Positions 21,946 to 30,955 of a stretch of 64,000 nt of DNA are shown here, piece after piece (within the stretch, counting starts at the first letter, position 1; the number at the start of each line of letters is the position of its first letter). Source of the stretch: Clostridiales bacterium (GTDB lineage Bacteria > Bacillota > Clostridia > Christensenellales > Borkfalkiaceae); assembly GCA_023667345.1 (NCBI GenBank), contig JAMPAF010000007.1:1-64000 (forward strand). Reading direction: 5' to 3'. The notes under the pieces are model-generated. The model saw only the letters and a program-made list of their open reading frames with translations, did no database searches and had not been told where the DNA came from. A program made the translations under genes and the position numbers.

Positions 21946-23298
21946 TTATCTGAACGCCGCAAGTTCCTCGTCGGTGGGAATACGGTCGGTCATTTTGCCC
22001 GAAAGGTATTCGTCGTAAGCCTTCATATCGAAGTAGCCCGTGCCCGTAAGTCCGAACACGATAACCTTCTTTTCGCCCTTACTTTTGCACTCTAACGCGG
22101 CGTCCATCGCGCCCTTTATTGCGTGCGACGACTCGGGCGCGGGCAGTGTCCCTTCGATGCGCGCAAAGGTAACCGCCGCGTCGAAAACCTCCGTCTGCGC
22201 GTACGATTTCGCCGTCATATATCCGTCGTCGTACAATTTGGAAAGTATGGGGCTCATGCCGTGATATCTCAGTCCGCCCGCGTGGTTCGCGCTCGGCATA
22301 AAGTCGCAGCCGAGGGTATACATTTTGGCAAGCGGCGTAATTTTACCCGTGTCGCAGAAGTCGTAGCGGTACTCGCCGCGTGTAAGCGAGGGGCAGCTTG
22401 CGGGCTCTACTGCGATAATCTGCGGGTTGGCTCTGCCTTGCAGCTTATCCGCCATAAACGGCGCGATAAGTCCGCCGAGGTTGGAGCCTCCGCCCGCGCA
22501 ACCCACGATAATATCGGGCGTTCTGCCTATCTTTTCAAGCGCGGTCTTGGTTTCCAAACCGATTACCGACTGGTGCAGAAGCACTTGGTCGAGAACGGAA
22601 CCCAAAACGTAGCGCGTCTTGTGCTCGGGGTCGGAAACGGCAACCTCGACGGCTTCCGAAATGGCGCAACCGAGCGAACCGAGAGTGTCGGGGTGCTCCT
22701 TTAAAATGCGTCTGCCCGCCTCGGTGGTTGCCGAGGGGGAGGGGATTACACTTGCCCCGTAAACGTTCATAACGTTGCGGCGGAAGGGCTTTTGCTCGTA
22801 CGAAACCTTAACCATATACACGTGCACGGGCATATCGAAGTACGCGCCCGCCATTGCAAGCGCGGTGCCCCATTGCCCCGCTCCCGTCTCGGTGGTCACC
22901 GCCTTCAATCCCTGCGCCTTGGCGTAGTAAATCTGCGCGGCGGCAGAGTTGAGTTTATGCGAGCCGGAGGTGTTGTTGCCCTCGAACTTATAGTAGATTT
23001 CGGCGGGTGTATCCAAATATTTTTCCAACCCGTACGCGCGCACCAACGGGCTGGGGCGGTACAGCTTGTAAAAGTCGGTGATGGGTTTGGGAATTTCTAT
23101 GTACCCGTCGGTGCAGTTTAGCTCCTGCGCGGCAAGCTCCTCGCAAAAAACGTTGCAAAGCTCTTGTTTGCTGCACGGCTGCCTTGTCTGCGGATTGATA
23201 AGCGGGTCGGGCTTATCTTTCATAAACGCCTTTAAATTCAGCCATTCTTTCGGCAATTCCTCTTCGTTTAAGTAAACTTTATACGGCACGTCTTTCAT
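21946..23298 (-). CDS. trpB: TrpB2-type tryptophan synthase beta subunit homologue
   Basis: 450 residues from ATG 23298 (AAAGGGAGG 6 bp upstream), longer than TrpB1 and typical of the TrpB2 group. NNTSGSHKLNSA carries the PLP lysine (K115). ETGAGQWGTA and GCAGGGSNLGG (phosphate cradle) are diagnostic. TrpB2 makes tryptophan from serine plus indole and may work without TrpA; no trpA or other trp gene is nearby, so it may salvage indole. It is monocistronic and faces away from the glucosidase gene. Confidence 0.9.
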   Translation of the reverse strand: MKDVPYKVYLNEEELPKEWLNLKAFMKDKPDPLINPQTRQPCSKQELCNVFCEELAAQELNCTDGYIEIPKPITDFYKLYRPSPLVRAYGLEKYLDTPAEIYYKFEGNNTSGSHKLNSAAAQIYYAKAQGLKAVTTETGAGQWGTALAMAGAYFDMPVHVYMVKVSYEQKPFRRNVMNVYGASVIPSPSATTEAGRRILKEHPDTLGSLGCAISEAVEVAVSDPEHKTRYVLGSVLDQVLLHQSVIGLETKTALEKIGRTPDIIVGCAGGGSNLGGLIAPFMADKLQGRANPQIIAVEPASCPSLTRGEYRYDFCDTGKITPLAKMYTLGCDFMPSANHAGGLRYHGMSPILSKLYDDGYMTAKSYAQTEVFDAAVTFARIEGTLPAPESSHAIKGAMDAALECKSKGEKKVIVFGLTGTGYFDMKAYDEYLSGKMTDRIPTDEELAAFR

Positions 23299-23451
23299 TG
23301 CGCTGTCCTCCCTTTGGTAAATTGATAAAATTATAATACATAAAAATACGCGTGTCAACGGATTTAATGTATTATTATATAATTTTATGCAAAAATATGT
23401 AGATTTATTAATATTTATTCATTTTCGGACAGGCAAGCGGCAAAATAGATA

Positions 23452-23480
23452 TTGCAATGCGGCGGAAAAAGTGATAAAAT
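23452..23480 (+). promoter_or_regulatory. Promoter of the GH3 gene
   Basis: TTGCAA (23452-23457), 17 bp, TAAAAT (23475-23480). GGGAG and ATG 23496 follow closely. Confidence 0.65.
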
Positions 23481-23495
23481 AAAGCGGGAGCTAAT

Positions 23496-25838
23496 ATGGA
23501 AGTTAAAGACGCAATCAGACAACTCGATATCGAAAAGAAGGCGCGGCTTTTGACGGGCGAGGGGTTTTGGAGCACGCGCGAGTGCGCCGAAATAGGGCTT
23601 TCCGCGGTAAAGCTTTCCGACGGTCCGAACGGAATGAGGGTGCAGGAAAAGCGCCCCAACCACTTGGGGCTGGGCGGGTCGCTTCCCGCGACGTGCTATC
23701 CCACCTCTTCGGCTGTCGCGTGCACGTTTAATCCCGCGCTCTGCGAAGAGCTCGGCAGACACATAGGCAAAGAGGCGGCGGCTCTCGGCGTTTCTATGGT
23801 GCTCGGTCCCGGACTGAACGTCAAGCGCAGCCCCCTTTGCGGCAGAAATTTCGAGTACTTTTCGGAAGATAGTTACCTTTCCGGCAAAATTGCGGCGGCG
23901 TACGTGAGGGGCATACAGAGCGTCGGGGTCAGCGCGTGTATCAAGCATTTTGCGGTGAACAGCCGCGAGTACGCGCGCATGTACTGCGACAGCCGCGTGG
24001 ACGAGCAGACCTTGCGCGAGACCTATCTCACGGGCTTCGAAATCGCCGTCAAAGAGGGCGGGGCGAACGCGGTGATGACCGGTTACAACTATCTCAACGG
24101 CGAGCACTGCAACCAAAATACATACCTTTTAGGCACGGTGCTTCGCGGCGAGTGGGGGTTCGACGGGCTTGTCGTTTCCGACTGGGGCGGCAGCCGCGGG
24201 CAGGTGCAAGCTATCAAGGCGGGCGCTGACCTCGAAATGCCGATGTGCGATATCTCTGCGGCGGAAGTGGTTTCGGCTGTAAAAAACGGCGGGTTGGACG
24301 AGCGCGCGGTGGATAAGTGCGTGGAAAGAATTGCTGAATTTGCCGCTCGCTCGCAGAGCATTGTAAGGGATAATTTCGACAGGGAAGAGCACGCGGAATT
24401 TGCCGCAAAGGTCGCGGGCGAGAGCATAGTGCTTCTGAAAAACGAGGGGGACGCGCTGCCTTTAAGGGCGGACGAGCGGGTCGCCGTTATAGGCGATTTT
24501 GCCGCCGTGCCGCGCTATCAAGGGGCGGGCTCTTCGCAGATAGTTCCCACTTCGTTGGACAATATGTTGGGGGTAATCGAAAAATCGCCCTTAAAAATCG
24601 TAGGGTACGAGCGCGGTTTTCACCGTTTCGGCAAGGGCAGTAAGCGGCTTTTACGGCGCGCGGTCAAGCTTGCCGAAAGAGCAGATACGCTCGTTATCTG
24701 CCTCGGGCTCGACGAGGACAAGGAAGCGGAGGGGTGCGACCGCAGCGATTTGAATATCAACAAAAATCAAGTTGAGCTTTTAAAGGCTCTTTACTCTCTC
24801 GGCAAAAAAACGGTAGTCGTGCTCTCGTGCGGGAGTGCGGTTTTAACCGACTGGGACGTGTATTGCGACGGGCTGTTGCTTGCGCATTTGGGCGGGCAGA
24901 GCGGAGCCCGCGCGGCGGTTGCCGCGCTGTGGGGGTGGGACAATCCCTCGGGCAGACTTGCCGAAACGTACCCTTTAAAGCAGGGGGACGAGCCGTGCGC
25001 CGCCGTCTACTCTAAAAGCCCTTTCAAGAGCGATTACGCCGAGGGCATTTTCGTCGGCTACAAGTATTACAATTCGCTTGGCGTGCCCGTAAAATACCCC
25101 TTCGGGTACGGGCTTTCGTACACGTCGTTCGACTACGGCGGCTATTCGGTCGGAACCGACGGCGTTAAATGCACGGTGACAAACACGGGCAAGCGCGCGG
25201 GGGCTACGGTGGTGCAGGCGTACGTTCGCGCACCCCGCCCCGAGTTGGAGGTCAGCCCTTTCGAACTCAAAGCCTTTTTAAAGGTTTATTTGCGTGCGGG
25301 CGAGAGTAAAGAGGTATTTCTGCCCTTCGATAAATACGCCTTCCGCGTGTGGGATAAGCTTGCCCGCCGCTTCGTTGCGGGCGGCGTTTACGAGGTTACG
25401 GTAAACTCCGACAGCGCGCACGCTCTGTATTCGCAGACGGTGGAAATCACCGAAAATAATCTGCCCGAGGGCTGTACATTCGCCCTTTACTCAAACCCGA
25501 AAATGAGCTACAAAGAGTACTTTGACAGCCACATATCCCCCGACGAACGTGTTTATAGCCCGAAAAAGGGCATGACAGCGGATATGGATACGGTGGTTGC
25601 CGACCTCGTGTACTGCAAGGGGTTAGTGGCTAAAATTTTCGGCACGGTTGCAAGGGTGAGCAAAAAGTCGAAGGACAAAATAAGGTCGGTCGCTCTCGAC
25701 TGGCTGCGCGTAAGGGCGCTTATGCAGTTTATGAATTTAAACGATGTTCAGGCGGAGGGCTTTCTGCTCGCGTGCAACGGACATTTCTTTAAGGGAATGA
25801 AAAAGCTGCTCTCTAAAAAACGGGTGAAAGTTGAGTAA
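23496..25838 (+). CDS. Glycoside hydrolase family 3 beta-glucosidase
   Basis: 780 residues, no signal peptide, so cytoplasmic. The N-terminal barrel has LSDGPNGMR, KHFAVN and VVSDWGG, whose Asp (D229) is the GH3 nucleophile. The alpha/beta sandwich domain follows (~300-540; EGCDRSDLNI near 410), then a fibronectin III-like domain (~565-665). The last ~110 residues are an unusual helical C-terminal extension (from YSPKKGMTADMDTVVADLV) not found in classic GH3 enzymes. It would release glucose or related sugars from imported oligosaccharides. It is followed by two alpha/beta hydrolases that may act on acylated sugars, though a separate promoter precedes them. Confidence 0.92.
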   Translation: MEVKDAIRQLDIEKKARLLTGEGFWSTRECAEIGLSAVKLSDGPNGMRVQEKRPNHLGLGGSLPATCYPTSSAVACTFNPALCEELGRHIGKEAAALGVSMVLGPGLNVKRSPLCGRNFEYFSEDSYLSGKIAAAYVRGIQSVGVSACIKHFAVNSREYARMYCDSRVDEQTLRETYLTGFEIAVKEGGANAVMTGYNYLNGEHCNQNTYLLGTVLRGEWGFDGLVVSDWGGSRGQVQAIKAGADLEMPMCDISAAEVVSAVKNGGLDERAVDKCVERIAEFAARSQSIVRDNFDREEHAEFAAKVAGESIVLLKNEGDALPLRADERVAVIGDFAAVPRYQGAGSSQIVPTSLDNMLGVIEKSPLKIVGYERGFHRFGKGSKRLLRRAVKLAERADTLVICLGLDEDKEAEGCDRSDLNINKNQVELLKALYSLGKKTVVVLSCGSAVLTDWDVYCDGLLLAHLGGQSGARAAVAALWGWDNPSGRLAETYPLKQGDEPCAAVYSKSPFKSDYAEGIFVGYKYYNSLGVPVKYPFGYGLSYTSFDYGGYSVGTDGVKCTVTNTGKRAGATVVQAYVRAPRPELEVSPFELKAFLKVYLRAGESKEVFLPFDKYAFRVWDKLARRFVAGGVYEVTVNSDSAHALYSQTVEITENNLPEGCTFALYSNPKMSYKEYFDSHISPDERVYSPKKGMTADMDTVVADLVYCKGLVAKIFGTVARVSKKSKDKIRSVALDWLRVRALMQFMNLNDVQAEGFLLACNGHFFKGMKKLLSKKRVKVE

Positions 25839-25843
25839 AATAA

Positions 25844-25872
25844 TTGATTTGCCGCCGTAGCGGTGGTATAAT
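25844..25872 (+). promoter_or_regulatory. Promoter of the lipase/esterase pair
   Basis: TTGATT (25844-25849), 17 bp, TATAAT (25867-25872), starting 6 bp after the GH3 stop codon. It overlaps the longest open frame of the next gene, which argues for a downstream start. Confidence 0.7.
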
Positions 25873-25906
25873 CGGTATGTTAAGAACAAGCTTTGCGAGG
25901 TGTGTT

Positions 25907-26827
25907 TTGCAGGAGATTTATTATCCTTCCCACGACGGTAAAACTACTATTCATGCCTGCATATGGCAGTGCGAGGGCGAGCCGAAGGCGGTCTTGCAGA
26001 TAATTCACGGCATGGCGGAGTACGCCGCAAGGTATGCGCCGCTCGCTGAATTTTTAGCGGAGCGCGGCTTTGTTGTCTGCGCCGAGGACCATCTCGGGCA
26101 CGGCAAGTCGGTGGCAAGCGAGGACGATTTGGGTTACTTTGCCGCCAAAAACGGCTGGCAGACGGTGCTTGCAGATATCCGCGGGCTCACCGAAATCGTT
26201 AAATCAAAGTACGAGGGCGCGCCCTATTTTGTGATGGGGCACTCGATGGGTTCGTTCTTCTGCCGCAAATATATAGCTCTGTACGGGGAGGAGCTCGCCG
26301 GCGCGGTGATTATGGGCACGGGCTTTAAAGGCGCGGGCACAACGGGCGGAGCTAAGTTTATGACGGGGCTGGTCGCAACTTTCAAGGGCTGGCGGCATCG
26401 CAGTAAGTTTATCGACAACGCGGCGTTCGGCTCGTACAACAAAAGGTTCGAAAAGCGCACGCCCTTCGACTGGCTGAGCACAAAGACCGAAAACGTCGAT
26501 AACTACATTGCCGACCCGCTGTGCGGCGTCCCGTTCACGTGCAACGCGTTTTACGGGCTGTTCGGCATAATTTCGCAGGCGTGCAAAACCGCAACGATTA
26601 AAGCGGTGCCCGAAAAGCTTCCGCTGCTTGTGGTGTCGGGCGCGGACGACCCCGTCGGCGACTACGGAAAGGGCGTGGAAAAGTTTACCGACAAGCTTTT
26701 AAAATACGGCAAAAACGCGTCGATGACGCTTTACCGCGGTTGCAGGCACGAGATTGTAAACGATATCTGCGCGCCGCAGCTTTTTGAAGATTTGGTTGAA
26801 TTTATCGAAGAGAATATCAAAAAATAA
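25907..26827 (+). CDS. Alpha/beta hydrolase, monoacylglycerol-lipase-like (S33)
   Basis: 306 residues from TTG 25907, chosen because GCGAGGTG lies just upstream and the homology (LQEIYYPSHDGKT) starts there. ATG 25877 is only 4 bp after the -10 box. HGMAEYAARY forms the oxyanion region, GHSMGSF is the nucleophile elbow, and GADDPVGDYGKGV with the later RGCRHEIVND supply Asp and His of the triad. Such enzymes hydrolyse monoacylglycerols or similar esters in the cytoplasm. The gene's stop overlaps the next start by 1 bp. Confidence 0.88.
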   Translation: MQEIYYPSHDGKTTIHACIWQCEGEPKAVLQIIHGMAEYAARYAPLAEFLAERGFVVCAEDHLGHGKSVASEDDLGYFAAKNGWQTVLADIRGLTEIVKSKYEGAPYFVMGHSMGSFFCRKYIALYGEELAGAVIMGTGFKGAGTTGGAKFMTGLVATFKGWRHRSKFIDNAAFGSYNKRFEKRTPFDWLSTKTENVDNYIADPLCGVPFTCNAFYGLFGIISQACKTATIKAVPEKLPLLVVSGADDPVGDYGKGVEKFTDKLLKYGKNASMTLYRGCRHEIVNDICAPQLFEDLVEFIEENIKK

Positions 26828-27579
26828 TGGTTATACGCGAGCAAGTTGTAATTCCCTCTTTAACGGGCGAAAAAGAGAGGTGTTCGTACGTCTATCTTCC
26901 CGTCGGCTACGGTGAAATAAAGGAGCGGCGTTACCCCGTTCTGTATATGTTCGACGGGCACAATCTTTTCACCGACGAAGAGGCGACCTTCGGCAAGTGC
27001 TGGGGGCTTGAAAAATTTTTAGACGAAAATAAGGTGCCGCTGATTGTCGCCGCGGTCGAGTGCAATCACGAGGGCAACTGCCGCCTTTCGGAATACTCGC
27101 CCGTCGATTTCGATTTTCACGGACAGAAAGTTAAGGGGCGGGGCAAAAGGTATATGGACTGGCTGGTCACAAGCTTCAAACCGACCGTTGACGAAAACTA
27201 CCGCACTCTGCCCGACAGAGCAAACACCTTTATTGCGGGCAGTTCGATGGGCGGACTTATGACGCTGTACGCGCTTTCTAAATACGGAAAATATTTCTCG
27301 CGCGGGGCGGCGCTGTCGCCGAGTTTATGGGTGCAAAACGGCAATGTGCCCTCGTTCATAGCGAACGCCTCGTTTAAAAACGACACGGTGCTGTTCACCG
27401 ATTACGGCAGTAAGGAGTTTAAAAACCACTCGCCGCAGAGGGAGCTTTTCGGCGAAACGTTCAGAATTTTATGTGCAAAGGGAGTGGCGGTAACGGCGCG
27501 TATCGTCCTCGGCGGCACTCACTGCGAAGCAAGCTGGGAGAAGGAAATTCCCTATTTTTTAAGAACGCTTTTAGGTTAA
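26827..27579 (+). CDS. Putative esterase, alpha/beta fold (Fes/IroE or feruloyl-esterase type)
   Basis: 250 residues. PVLYMFDGHNLF, the nucleophile elbow GSSMGG (Ser ~140) and the late GGTHCEASWEKEIPYFL (catalytic His) match the D-esterase family PF00756. Family members cleave ferulate, siderophore or other esters. There is no signal peptide, so an intracellular ester is the substrate. It is translationally coupled to the preceding hydrolase (ATAATG). The GH3 / lipase / esterase neighbourhood suggests processing of acylated plant-derived compounds; this is inference. Confidence 0.85.
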   Translation: MVIREQVVIPSLTGEKERCSYVYLPVGYGEIKERRYPVLYMFDGHNLFTDEEATFGKCWGLEKFLDENKVPLIVAAVECNHEGNCRLSEYSPVDFDFHGQKVKGRGKRYMDWLVTSFKPTVDENYRTLPDRANTFIAGSSMGGLMTLYALSKYGKYFSRGAALSPSLWVQNGNVPSFIANASFKNDTVLFTDYGSKEFKNHSPQRELFGETFRILCAKGVAVTARIVLGGTHCEASWEKEIPYFLRTLLG

Positions 27580-27589
27580 TGCGGAATAA

Positions 27590-27705
27590 GGAATTAATTC
27601 AGAATGTAGAATGCAGAATGCAGAATTGAGGTTATTATTTAAAATAATTTATTCCTCAGCTTAATTCTGAATTCTTAACTAACAATTTCCAAATTCCGCA
27701 TTAAC
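27590..27705. repeat. Family 3 AT-rich inverted repeat
   Basis: AGAATGTAGAATGCAGAATGCAGAATT arms are mirrored by TTAATTCTGAATTCTTAA around a TTATTTAAAATAATTTATT centre. Non-coding. Confidence 0.7.
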
Positions 27706-27749
27706 TGCGGCATATATGCCGCCCAATCATAAAAATAAAGGATTTGTTT

Positions 27750-28940
27750 ATGAAAAATTTTGTGTTTATTTCACCCAATTTCCCCGAAAATTACTGGCGG
27801 TTCTGCCGCGAGCTCAAAAACAACGGCTTCAACGTTTTGGGCATAGGCGACTGCGAATATTTTCAGCTTTCCAACGAGCTGAGGGCAAGCCTCACGGAAT
27901 ATTACAGGGTGTCCTCGCTCGAAGATTACGACGAGGTTTACCGCGCGGTGGCGTTCTTCTCTTTCCGCTACGGCAAGATTGACTGGTTGGAGAGCAACAA
28001 CGAGTACTGGCTCGAACAGGACGCGCGCCTCCGCACCGATTTCAATATCGAAAGCGGCTTTAAAACGGGGGATATTACAAAGGTCAAGTTCAAGTCGGAA
28101 ATGAAGCCCTACTACAAAAAGGCGGGAATTAAGGTTGCGCGCTACTGCATTGCCGACGATATTAAGACGTGCAAAAAGTTCATAGCGCAGGTGGGCTATC
28201 CCGTGATAGTCAAGCCCGACAACGGCGTCGGCGCGAACGACACGCACAAAATTTCTTCCGACGACGATTTGAACAGGTTCTTCGAAAACAAATTCCCCGT
28301 TTCGTATATTATGGAGGAGTACATTCAAGCCGAGGTCAACTCCTACGACGCGATAGTTGACAGCAAGGGTGAGCCCATTTTCGAGACGGGCAACGTAACG
28401 CCCCTCTCGCTTATGGACGTTGTTACGGAAAACGGCGATTCCCTTTTCTATATATTAAATAAGCCGTTCGAGGACGTGCGCGACGCGGGGCGCAGAGTGT
28501 TGAAGGCGTTTCAGGTGAGAAGCCGTTTCGTGCATTTCGAGTTTTTCCGCTTGACGTGCGACCAGCCGATTGGCAAAAAGGGCGAGGTTGTAGCGTTAGA
28601 GGTCAATATGCGCCCGTCGGGCGGCATTTCGCCCGATATGATGAATTTTGCCAATTCCACCGACGTGTACAAAATCTGGGCGGATATGATTGCGTTCGAC
28701 AAGACGGAATTAACGCAGGGCGAAAAGTTTTACTGCGCGTTTGCGGGCAGGCGGGACGGCAGACACTACACCTACCGCGAGCAGGACATACGCGACAAGT
28801 TCTATTACAATTTAAAGATTGTGGGCAGAGTGCCGCGCGCGCTGTCCGGCGCGATGGGCGACACCATGTATATAGCCAACTTCAAGACCAAAAAAGAGCT
28901 TGACGAGTTCTTCAAGGAAATGATTGAAGAGAGAAAGTGA
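27750..28940 (+). CDS. ATP-grasp domain protein (carboxylate-amine ligase type)
   Basis: 396 residues from ATG 27750, with AAAGG 8 bp upstream. An N-terminal Rossmann-like region (FVFISPNFPENYWRF) precedes an ATP-grasp fold: KFKSEMKPYYKKAGI, YPVIVKPDNGVGA (ATP-binding lysine), YIMEEYI, and the metal-binding ALEVNMRPSGG near residue 295. It therefore ligates a carboxylate to an amine or thiol with ATP. The subgroup is common in gut Clostridia and unassigned. It sits alone between a repeat and a strong terminator. Confidence 0.85.
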   Translation: MKNFVFISPNFPENYWRFCRELKNNGFNVLGIGDCEYFQLSNELRASLTEYYRVSSLEDYDEVYRAVAFFSFRYGKIDWLESNNEYWLEQDARLRTDFNIESGFKTGDITKVKFKSEMKPYYKKAGIKVARYCIADDIKTCKKFIAQVGYPVIVKPDNGVGANDTHKISSDDDLNRFFENKFPVSYIMEEYIQAEVNSYDAIVDSKGEPIFETGNVTPLSLMDVVTENGDSLFYILNKPFEDVRDAGRRVLKAFQVRSRFVHFEFFRLTCDQPIGKKGEVVALEVNMRPSGGISPDMMNFANSTDVYKIWADMIAFDKTELTQGEKFYCAFAGRRDGRHYTYREQDIRDKFYYNLKIVGRVPRALSGAMGDTMYIANFKTKKELDEFFKEMIEERK

Positions 28941-29007
28941 ACCGCGAGTAGCGGCGACGGCGTTTCTTAAATACTTGCGCGAAAATAAAAACTAATAAAA
29001 ACAAATA

Positions 29008-29047
29008 GCGCCCGCGCGGAAAAGTTTTCCGCGCGGGCGCGCTTTTT
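29008..29047 (+). terminator. Intrinsic terminator
   Basis: GCGCCCGCGCGGAAAA / TTTTCCGCGCGGGCGC with almost no loop, then GCTTTTTG. It separates the ATP-grasp gene from spoIVA. Confidence 0.9.
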
Positions 29048-29071
29048 GTTGTCAAAATAAAATTGTCGGCT

Positions 29072-29101
29072 GTCATAAATGCGCGGCGGGGGTCATATGA
29101 T
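29072..29101 (+). promoter_or_regulatory. Sigma-E-type sporulation promoter of spoIVA
   Basis: GTCATAAA (29072-29079), 14 bp, CATATGAT (29094-29101) resembles the mother-cell sigma-E consensus (about TCATA at -35, CATACAAT at -10). There is no sigma-A-like box at this place. spoIVA is a classical sigma-E gene, which makes the call consistent. Confidence 0.7.
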
Positions 29102-29141
29102 ATTAAACGTAACGTAAAAGATTAAAAAGCGGAGGCGAATT

Positions 29142-30614
29142 ATGTTTGACAGCGATATTTATAAGGACATAGCGGCAAGGAGCGGCGGCGAAATTTATAT
29201 CGGCGTGGTGGGTCCCGTGCGTACGGGCAAATCTACGCTTATAAAGCGGTTTATGACTGAACTCGTTCTGCCCCACGCGGACGGCGAACGCTTAAATGAA
29301 ATGGTCGACGAGCTTCCGCAATCGGCGGCGGGCAAAACGGTTATGACTACCGAGCCCAAATTCATTCCGGCAAAGGCGGCGGAAGTTAAGATTGACAACG
29401 CGGAGGCGAAGGTGCGCCTTGTCGACTGCGTCGGCTTTGCCGTAGAGGGCGCGGGCGGCTTTGAAGAGGACGGCAACCCCCGCCTTGTAAACACTATGTG
29501 GAGCGACAAACCGCTACCCTTTACCGAGGCGGCGGCTATCGGCACGCAGAAGGTTATACGCGACCACTCGACAATCGGGCTGTGCGTAACGTGCGACGGC
29601 TCGGTTACGGGGCTTCCGCGCGAGAGCTACGTGCCCGCCGAAGAGCGCACGGTAGAAGAGCTCAAACGAATAGGCAAGCCCTTTGTAATAGTTTTAAACT
29701 GCGCCGACCCCGCAAGCGGTAGCGCGCAGCAGTTAAAGGGGGCGTTGGAGCAGAAATACGCCTCTCCCGTGGTTGCGATAAACTGCGAAAAGGCGACCGA
29801 GGGCGACCTTTCTACACTTCTTCGCGCGGTGCTTTTCGAGTTCCCCGTAACGTGCGTGGACGTAAAAATTCCCGACTGGATACGCGTTATGCCCGCCGAC
29901 AGCTCGGCAATCTCCGAGCTCTTGTCGAGGGTGCGCGAAACGTGCGAAAAGGTTGAGGTTATGCGCGAGTGCTCGCTGTTCGACGAGGCGTTCGCGGGCA
30001 GTAAGTACTGGAAGGGCGAGGTTTCGGTGAGCCTTTCGCTTGCGACGGGCAAGGCGACGGTGGAAGTCGGGTTGCAGGACGGCGTTCTGTTCGATATGCT
30101 CTCCGAAATCTCGGGCGAGGAGATAACCTGCGAGGGGGCTTTGATGAACTACGTTGCGGCGGCGAGCGAGGCAAAGCGCGGCTACGACAAGGTGAAGGAC
30201 GCTTTCGAGAGGGCGAAGCTCACCGGCTACGGCATAGTGTGCCCCGGGGACGAGGATATGACGCTGGAAAAGCCGCGGGTTATAAAGCAGGGCGCGAATA
30301 TGGGCATAAAACTCAGAGCGAGCGCGCCGAGCTATCACGTTGTGAAGGTGGACGTGAGCGGCGAGGTCAGCCCTATCATGGGGCTTGCGTCGCAGAGCGA
30401 GGATATGGTGAACGGCATTATGAGCGGTTTCGAAACCGACCCCGACGGCACCTGGAACACCGCGCTCTTCGGCAAGTCGCTTCGTTGTATGGTGAAGGAG
30501 GGGCTCGACGGCAAGGTGAACGCCATGCAGGACGACACCCGCGCCAAGATGCGCCGCACCATTACGCGGATTGTAAACGAGGGCAAGGGCGGAGTTATCT
30601 GCATACTGCTTTAA
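29142..30614 (+). CDS. spoIVA: Stage IV sporulation protein A (spore-coat ATPase)
   Basis: 490 residues, the usual size. GPVRTGKST (residues ~24-32) is the Walker A motif and VDCVGFAV the Walker B region; the family hydrolyses ATP to polymerise on the forespore surface. The middle and C-terminal domains (SGFETDPDGTWNTALFGKSL, and the terminal ICILL anchor) are conserved. It builds the basement layer of the coat on the mother-cell side. CGGAGGC is 7 bp upstream. Together with spoIIE (61085) it indicates an endospore former. Confidence 0.96.
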   Translation: MFDSDIYKDIAARSGGEIYIGVVGPVRTGKSTLIKRFMTELVLPHADGERLNEMVDELPQSAAGKTVMTTEPKFIPAKAAEVKIDNAEAKVRLVDCVGFAVEGAGGFEEDGNPRLVNTMWSDKPLPFTEAAAIGTQKVIRDHSTIGLCVTCDGSVTGLPRESYVPAEERTVEELKRIGKPFVIVLNCADPASGSAQQLKGALEQKYASPVVAINCEKATEGDLSTLLRAVLFEFPVTCVDVKIPDWIRVMPADSSAISELLSRVRETCEKVEVMRECSLFDEAFAGSKYWKGEVSVSLSLATGKATVEVGLQDGVLFDMLSEISGEEITCEGALMNYVAAASEAKRGYDKVKDAFERAKLTGYGIVCPGDEDMTLEKPRVIKQGANMGIKLRASAPSYHVVKVDVSGEVSPIMGLASQSEDMVNGIMSGFETDPDGTWNTALFGKSLRCMVKEGLDGKVNAMQDDTRAKMRRTITRIVNEGKGGVICILL

Positions 30615-30640
30615 TGCGTAATTCAGGTAATAGAGTATAC

Positions 30641-30683
30641 GCCCCGCGCGGCGATAAGCCGCGCGGGGCGTTAAGTTTTTTCG
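30641..30683 (+). terminator. Intrinsic terminator after spoIVA
   Basis: GCCCCGCGCGGC / GCCGCGCGGGGC stem with a GATAA loop, then GTTAAGTTTTTT. Confidence 0.85.
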
Positions 30684-30728
30684 ATTTGTCAGCAATTAAA
30701 GGATTTGAGTACAGGGACGCCAGCCGTC

Positions 30729-30890
30729 TTAATCGCCCTGTTTTTTGTCGTTTTCTTCGGGCTTGTATTCGCTCGGGATAAGCATTTCGCCGTTGGCGCA
30801 AAATAATGCCGCGTCGTTTTTAAGGGCGGCTATATATTCGTTGTACTGTTCCGCGGAAAGCTTTTTGATTTTCTTCTTATTTTTGGACAT
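30729..30890 (-). CDS. Small lysine-rich hypothetical protein (53 residues)
   Basis: Starts MSKNKKKIKKLSAEQYNEYI and ends PEENDKKQGD. It is highly charged, with a basic N-terminus and acidic C-terminus. It has no close named family I can recognise. The ribosome site GGAGG (TACGGAGGTATTTTT before ATG 30890) is strong but lies in the 3' arm of the hairpin that ends the serA transcript. Correct codon structure and that site make it credible despite its size. Confidence 0.6.
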   Translation of the reverse strand: MSKNKKKIKKLSAEQYNEYIAALKNDAALFCANGEMLIPSEYKPEENDKKQGD

Positions 30891-30933
30891 AAAAATACCT
30901 CCGTAACCTTTTTATCATTATGTACGGAGGTAT
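30891..30933 (-). terminator. serA terminator whose 3' arm holds the next gene's ribosome site
   Basis: ATACCTCCGTA and TACGGAGGTAT (30895-30905 and 30923-30933) form a perfect 11-bp stem followed on the minus strand by TTTTT. It ends serA and also masks GGAGG of the 53-residue gene. Read-through transcripts would therefore be translated poorly unless the hairpin opens. Confidence 0.7.
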
Positions 30934-30955
30934 CAATTTATATTCAACAGCTTAT

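Noticed and set aside
25844..25906. Longer start of the alpha/beta hydrolase (25844 or 25877)
   Set aside because: A consensus promoter overlaps that stretch, and the family homology begins at the TTG at 25907.
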